Source: Candidatus Baltobacteraceae bacterium
GTDB taxonomy: Bacteria; Vulcanimicrobiota; Vulcanimicrobiia; Vulcanimicrobiales; Vulcanimicrobiaceae
Length of the DNA: 64,000 bases
Direction of reading: 5' to 3'
Assembly (NCBI GenBank): GCA_036489885.1
Contig: DASXEW010000001.1
Location: 992,001 to 1,056,000 of the forward strand
The translations under genes and the position numbers were made by a program. Shown here piece after piece: positions 61,573-64,000 of the stretch. How positions within the stretch are numbered: position 1 is the stretch's first letter; the number at the start of each line of letters is the position of its first letter. The notes under the pieces were generated by a model. The model saw nothing but the letters and a program-made list of their open reading frames with translations. It did no database searches and was not told where the DNA came from.

Positions 61573-62466
61573 ATGGAGCTGATCGGCGTCAACGTCGGCG
61601 GAACGACGACCACCGTCGTACGCGGTGACGAAACCGGAGCGATGACGGAGCGCAGCAGTTTTCCGACGGAGAGTACCCTTGGCGCCGAACCGCTTTATGC
61701 AAAAATCACCGCTGCTATAAGGGATTTTCGCACTTCTAAAACACGGGCGGCGGGCGTCGCGATTGGCGGCCCGCTCGATGCAAAGCGTGGCGTGATCTTG
61801 AATGCGCCGCATTTGCCGTTCCGCAATTTTCCGCTGCTTGATCGCTTACGTGCAGATTGCGCCCTACCGGTGCTCGTACACCACGATGCGGCCGCATGTG
61901 CGCTCGCCGAATGGCGTTGGGGGCCGGATGCCGGCGCGTCCGGTATCGCGTATCTCACCTGCGGCACCGGCTTCGGTGCGGGACTCGTCCTCGACGGTCG
62001 CGTTCGGTACGGTGCAAGCGGCCATTCACCCGAGATCGGCCACATTCGATACCGCGACATGGGCCCGAATATCTTCGCAAAGCCGGGCTGTTTCGAAGGA
62101 TTTGGGTCGGCAAAAGCGCTTCTGCTTCTTGCGCAAGAGCGCGATCCGGACGGCCTCGGCCAAACGAGCCCCCCCGAAATCCTCTCCCGAGCTCAGGCTG
62201 GTGAATCGCTTGCGCTCGAAATCGTCCGGGAAAACGCCCTTGCGGTCGGTGCAGCCTGCGCGCTCTTGGCAGATTTGCTCGTCCTCGACGTCGTTGCCCT
62301 CGGAAGCCTGTCCCTGTATGGGGGTGACGAATGGATCGGCTGGGTGCGCGAGAGGTTCGAGCGCGAAGCTCTCCCCGCAAACGTCGAAACCTGTCGTCTG
62401 CGTGCGGCCATGCCCGCCGTCCAGGACCTTTCCGCCCTCGCCACGGCGCTTGACGCAGCTTCGTAA
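61573..62466 (+). CDS. ROK-family sugar kinase, zinc motif incomplete
   Basis: 297 aa. ROK blocks: [20 protein letters not shown] (phosphate 1), [40 protein letters not shown], and [15 protein letters not shown]105 in [12 protein letters not shown] is the expected catalytic base. The CxCGxxGC zinc site after the EIGHI motif is reduced to a single Cys, C173 in [17 protein letters not shown]. Without the other Cys it may not bind zinc, as in some atypical ROK proteins. The substrate is probably a hexose, unproven. Confidence 0.85.
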   Translation: MELIGVNVGGTTTTVVRGDETGAMTERSSFPTESTLGAEPLYAKITAAIRDFRTSKTRAAGVAIGGPLDAKRGVILNAPHLPFRNFPLLDRLRADCALPVLVHHDAAACALAEWRWGPDAGASGIAYLTCGTGFGAGLVLDGRVRYGASGHSPEIGHIRYRDMGPNIFAKPGCFEGFGSAKALLLLAQERDPDGLGQTSPPEILSRAQAGESLALEIVRENALAVGAACALLADLLVLDVVALGSLSLYGGDEWIGWVRERFEREALPANVETCRLRAAMPAVQDLSALATALDAAS

Positions 62467-62517
62467 AACTCTTTTTATACTGCGGGACGGCCGTCACTGG
62501 CGCCGAAGCGATTGAAT

Positions 62518-63567
62518 ATGCAGACCGTCCTCGCACTCGATGACGCGTTTACAAGTCTTCAAGGCTACCAGCGCATCCTCAAACAACTCGACGGCATCGA
62601 GGTCGTTCCGTATACGACGTCGCGTGCTGCCTTGATGTTCGCCGAGAGCAACTCGGTCGATCTCGTGATCACGGAGTATGATCTCGAGCCCGAGACCGGC
62701 CTCGATTTCGTTCAGAAATTTCGCAAGATCCCGGAACGCAAAGCCATTCCGGTCATCATGATCAGCGGAAAGAACGAGAATGATATCCGAGGCAACAAAG
62801 TTTTCGATGAAGAGGTCGACGACTTTCTGCACAAGCCGGCCGATCCGGTTCAGTTCCTGGCGCGCGTACGCAGCTTGCTCAAACTTCGCAGTAAAGATCT
62901 CGAGCTAAAAGAACGCGCTGAAATGCTCGCTGAGACGGTGCGCGACAAGACCAACGAAATCTTGCTCGCCGAGGAAGAGACGATCTTCCGCCTGACGCGT
63001 GCGGCCGAATATCGCGATAAGGAAACGAAAAATCACATCGTGCGCATGGGTCACTACGCACGCCTGCTAGCGGCGCGTATCGGCCGTTCGACTGCGGATC
63101 AGGAATTGATCTTCTTGGCTGCGCCGATGCACGATATTGGCAAAGTTGCGATTCCGGATAGCATTCTGCTCAAAGAAGGCAAGTTGACGCCGACCGAATG
63201 GGAAGTCATGAAGTCGCACGCACGCGCCGGTTACGAGATTCTCAAGGAAAGTGAGTCGCCCGTCATCAAGATGGGCGCCGAAATCGCGCTCGCGCATCAC
63301 GAGAAGTGGGACGGCAGCGGATATCCTCAAGGCCTCAAAGGCAAGGATATCGCGCTGACCGGCCGCATCTGCGCGCTCACCGACGTTTTCGACGCGCTCG
63401 TTTCGACCCGCCCGTACAAAAAAGCGTGGCCGCTCAATGAAGTGCTCGACACGCTGAAAAAAGGCAAAGCACAGCACTTCGATCCGGCGCTCGTCGACGA
63501 GTTTTTGCAGATTATTCCGGACGTGCAGAAAGTCCGCAAAGCGCTCCCCGACTCCGAGGCCGCCTAA
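62518..63567 (+). CDS. Receiver-HD-GYP c-di-GMP phosphodiesterase with altered receiver
   Basis: 349 aa from ATG 62518; an in-frame TTG is two codons earlier. The receiver domain covers about 1-125: acidic pair D8-D9, Glu at the phosphoacceptor position (E53, in DLVITEYDLEP), S83 and K106. A coiled-coil linker follows (LELKERAEMLAETVRDKTNE). The HD-GYP domain (about 160-345) has HDIGK (H205-D206) and HHEKWDGSGYP (260-270), so cleavage of c-di-GMP is expected. Because E53 mimics phospho-Asp, the receiver may be permanently active. TTGACG and TATACT upstream are 20 bases apart, too long for a sure promoter. Confidence 0.9.
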   Translation: MQTVLALDDAFTSLQGYQRILKQLDGIEVVPYTTSRAALMFAESNSVDLVITEYDLEPETGLDFVQKFRKIPERKAIPVIMISGKNENDIRGNKVFDEEVDDFLHKPADPVQFLARVRSLLKLRSKDLELKERAEMLAETVRDKTNEILLAEEETIFRLTRAAEYRDKETKNHIVRMGHYARLLAARIGRSTADQELIFLAAPMHDIGKVAIPDSILLKEGKLTPTEWEVMKSHARAGYEILKESESPVIKMGAEIALAHHEKWDGSGYPQGLKGKDIALTGRICALTDVFDALVSTRPYKKAWPLNEVLDTLKKGKAQHFDPALVDEFLQIIPDVQKVRKALPDSEAA

Positions 63568-63593
63568 CTACCCGGCGTCTTTGTGGATAAAAC

Positions 63594-63866
63594 GTGGGTC
63601 CTGGGGACAGTAACAAAATAGACGTCGAGGCACTTGGGCCGGGGCACCGGATCGAGCTGTACATCAAATCGGACTGCCCCTATTGCGCGCAAGCGCAGGC
63701 ATTTTATCGCAGCAAAGGCTGGGCGTTCGAGTCGTACGATGCGCAACGTGATGCTGCAGTTAGGCGCCGGATGCTGCAACTTTCAAGCGGCGATCCAACC
63801 ACGCCCGCGATCGTCGTCGACGGAACGTACGTGCAATCCGGCTGGGGTAAGCCACCGAGGGGTTGA
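63594..63866 (+). CDS. Glutaredoxin-like protein (CPYC motif)
   Basis: 90 aa, GTG start. The redox motif C28-P-Y-C31 follows a thioredoxin-fold strand (RIELYIKSDCPYCAQAQAFY) and the cis-Pro region is TTPAIVVDG, all standard for glutaredoxins. The C-terminus is short (TYVQSGWGKPPRG). It likely reduces disulfides or carries Fe-S with glutathione-like thiols. A weak GC hairpin (GCGCC-GGTC-GGCGC, 63880-63893) follows. Confidence 0.85.
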   Translation: MGPGDSNKIDVEALGPGHRIELYIKSDCPYCAQAQAFYRSKGWAFESYDAQRDAAVRRRMLQLSSGDPTTPAIVVDGTYVQSGWGKPPRG

Positions 63867-63896
63867 ACGGTTCACTGACGCGCCGGTCGGCGCCTC

Positions 63897-64000
63897 TCAG
63901 ACGGGCATGCCGCGAGAGAATACGAAAACGTACATTACAACCATGACGAGATACGCGCCAATCGCGAACGGGTCGATGCGCAGCGGGGCATCAACGCCAT
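63897..64000 (-). CDS. Membrane protein, C-terminal end only (partial)
   Basis: A minus-strand frame entering from beyond 64000 encodes a short hydrophobic C-terminus: DPFAIGAYLVMVVMYVFVFS then RGMPV and a TGA stop at 63899. It looks like the last transmembrane helix and short tail of a membrane protein. It converges on the glutaredoxin-like gene 31 bases away; the GC hairpin at 63880-63893 lies between the two stops. The protein cannot be identified from 33 residues. Confidence 0.55.
   Translation of the reverse strand, partial: GVDAPLRIDPFAIGAYLVMVVMYVFVFSRGMPV

Overview
The window is about 64 kb of dense bacterial chromosome, GC-rich (about 60 percent by eye). I could place roughly 70 protein genes, four tRNAs, the RNase P RNA and one decayed gene. 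No stretch above 300 bases lacks a gene. I see no rRNA, IS element, prophage, CRISPR array or origin. Housekeeping genes with a FabH/FabD/FabG/AcpP set, FtsQ-FtsA-FtsZ, a short HisG with HisZ, ATP-type PEP carboxykinase, RapZ-YvcK and a flagellin are compatible with an uncultured terrabacterial lineage. My best guess is Candidatus Eremiobacterota (WPS-2) or a relative; this is inference from gene content, not a phylogeny.

Layout. 1-2 kb: decayed TauD-like oxygenase, small HiPIP-like protein, 2OG-Fe(II) oxygenase, short formyl hydrolase domain. 2-5.6 kb (minus): overlapping run of an AI-2E-type permease, secreted protein, MFS transporter and unknown protein. 5.7-9.7 kb (plus): lipid-type cluster SDR, acyltransferase, SDR, acyl-CoA dehydrogenase. 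9.7-10.9 kb: HxlR repressor divergent from DoxX, with an operator-like palindrome between them. 10.9-13.7 kb: hydro-lyase, stalk-domain protein, YihY, secreted protein. 13.7-20 kb (minus): DUF177-rpmF-fabH-fabD-fabG-acpP-ffh-rpsP-KH-rimM. 20-23 kb: paralogous pair of small helical proteins, TPR/ATP-grasp protein, Ldh-type dehydrogenase. 23-25.3 kb: tRNA-Ile, two tRNA-Ala, flagellin, rnpB. 25-30 kb: small DUF proteins, rapZ, yvcK, glycerate kinase. 30-38 kb: cystathionine beta-synthase, a CoA-ligase/methylmalonyl-CoA mutase operon, cystathionine gamma-synthase/lyase, APC permease, esterase. 38.6-43.6 kb: tRNA-Leu, methyltransferase-like protein, FmdB, SRPBCC, M20 amidohydrolase, DUF3810 protein. 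43.6-55.2 kb (minus): nine-gene run dnaE-hisZ-hisG-hisD-HAD-ftsQ-ftsA-ftsZ-threonine aldolase. 55.3-64 kb: GGDEF and PilZ proteins, fatty-acid desaturase, P1 peptidase, pckA, YjbQ, ROK, receiver/HD-GYP protein, glutaredoxin-like protein.

How the genes work together. One long block joins fatty-acid initiation to protein targeting and ribosome maturation. Another joins replication, histidine synthesis and cell division. The two cystathionine enzymes flank the mutase operon; reverse transsulfuration yields 2-oxobutyrate, a source of propionyl-CoA, so the grouping may be functional. Three genes (GGDEF, PilZ, HD-GYP) make, sense and degrade c-di-GMP.

Most worth checking: the duplicated small proteins at 20.1-20.8 kb, genes with no ATG/GTG/TTG start (rimM, glycerate kinase, APC permease), the HD-GYP protein with Glu at the phosphoacceptor site, the paired-stem leader before the desaturase, and the Arg-Gly-rich KH protein. 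I did not find an unmistakable new defence or mobile system.
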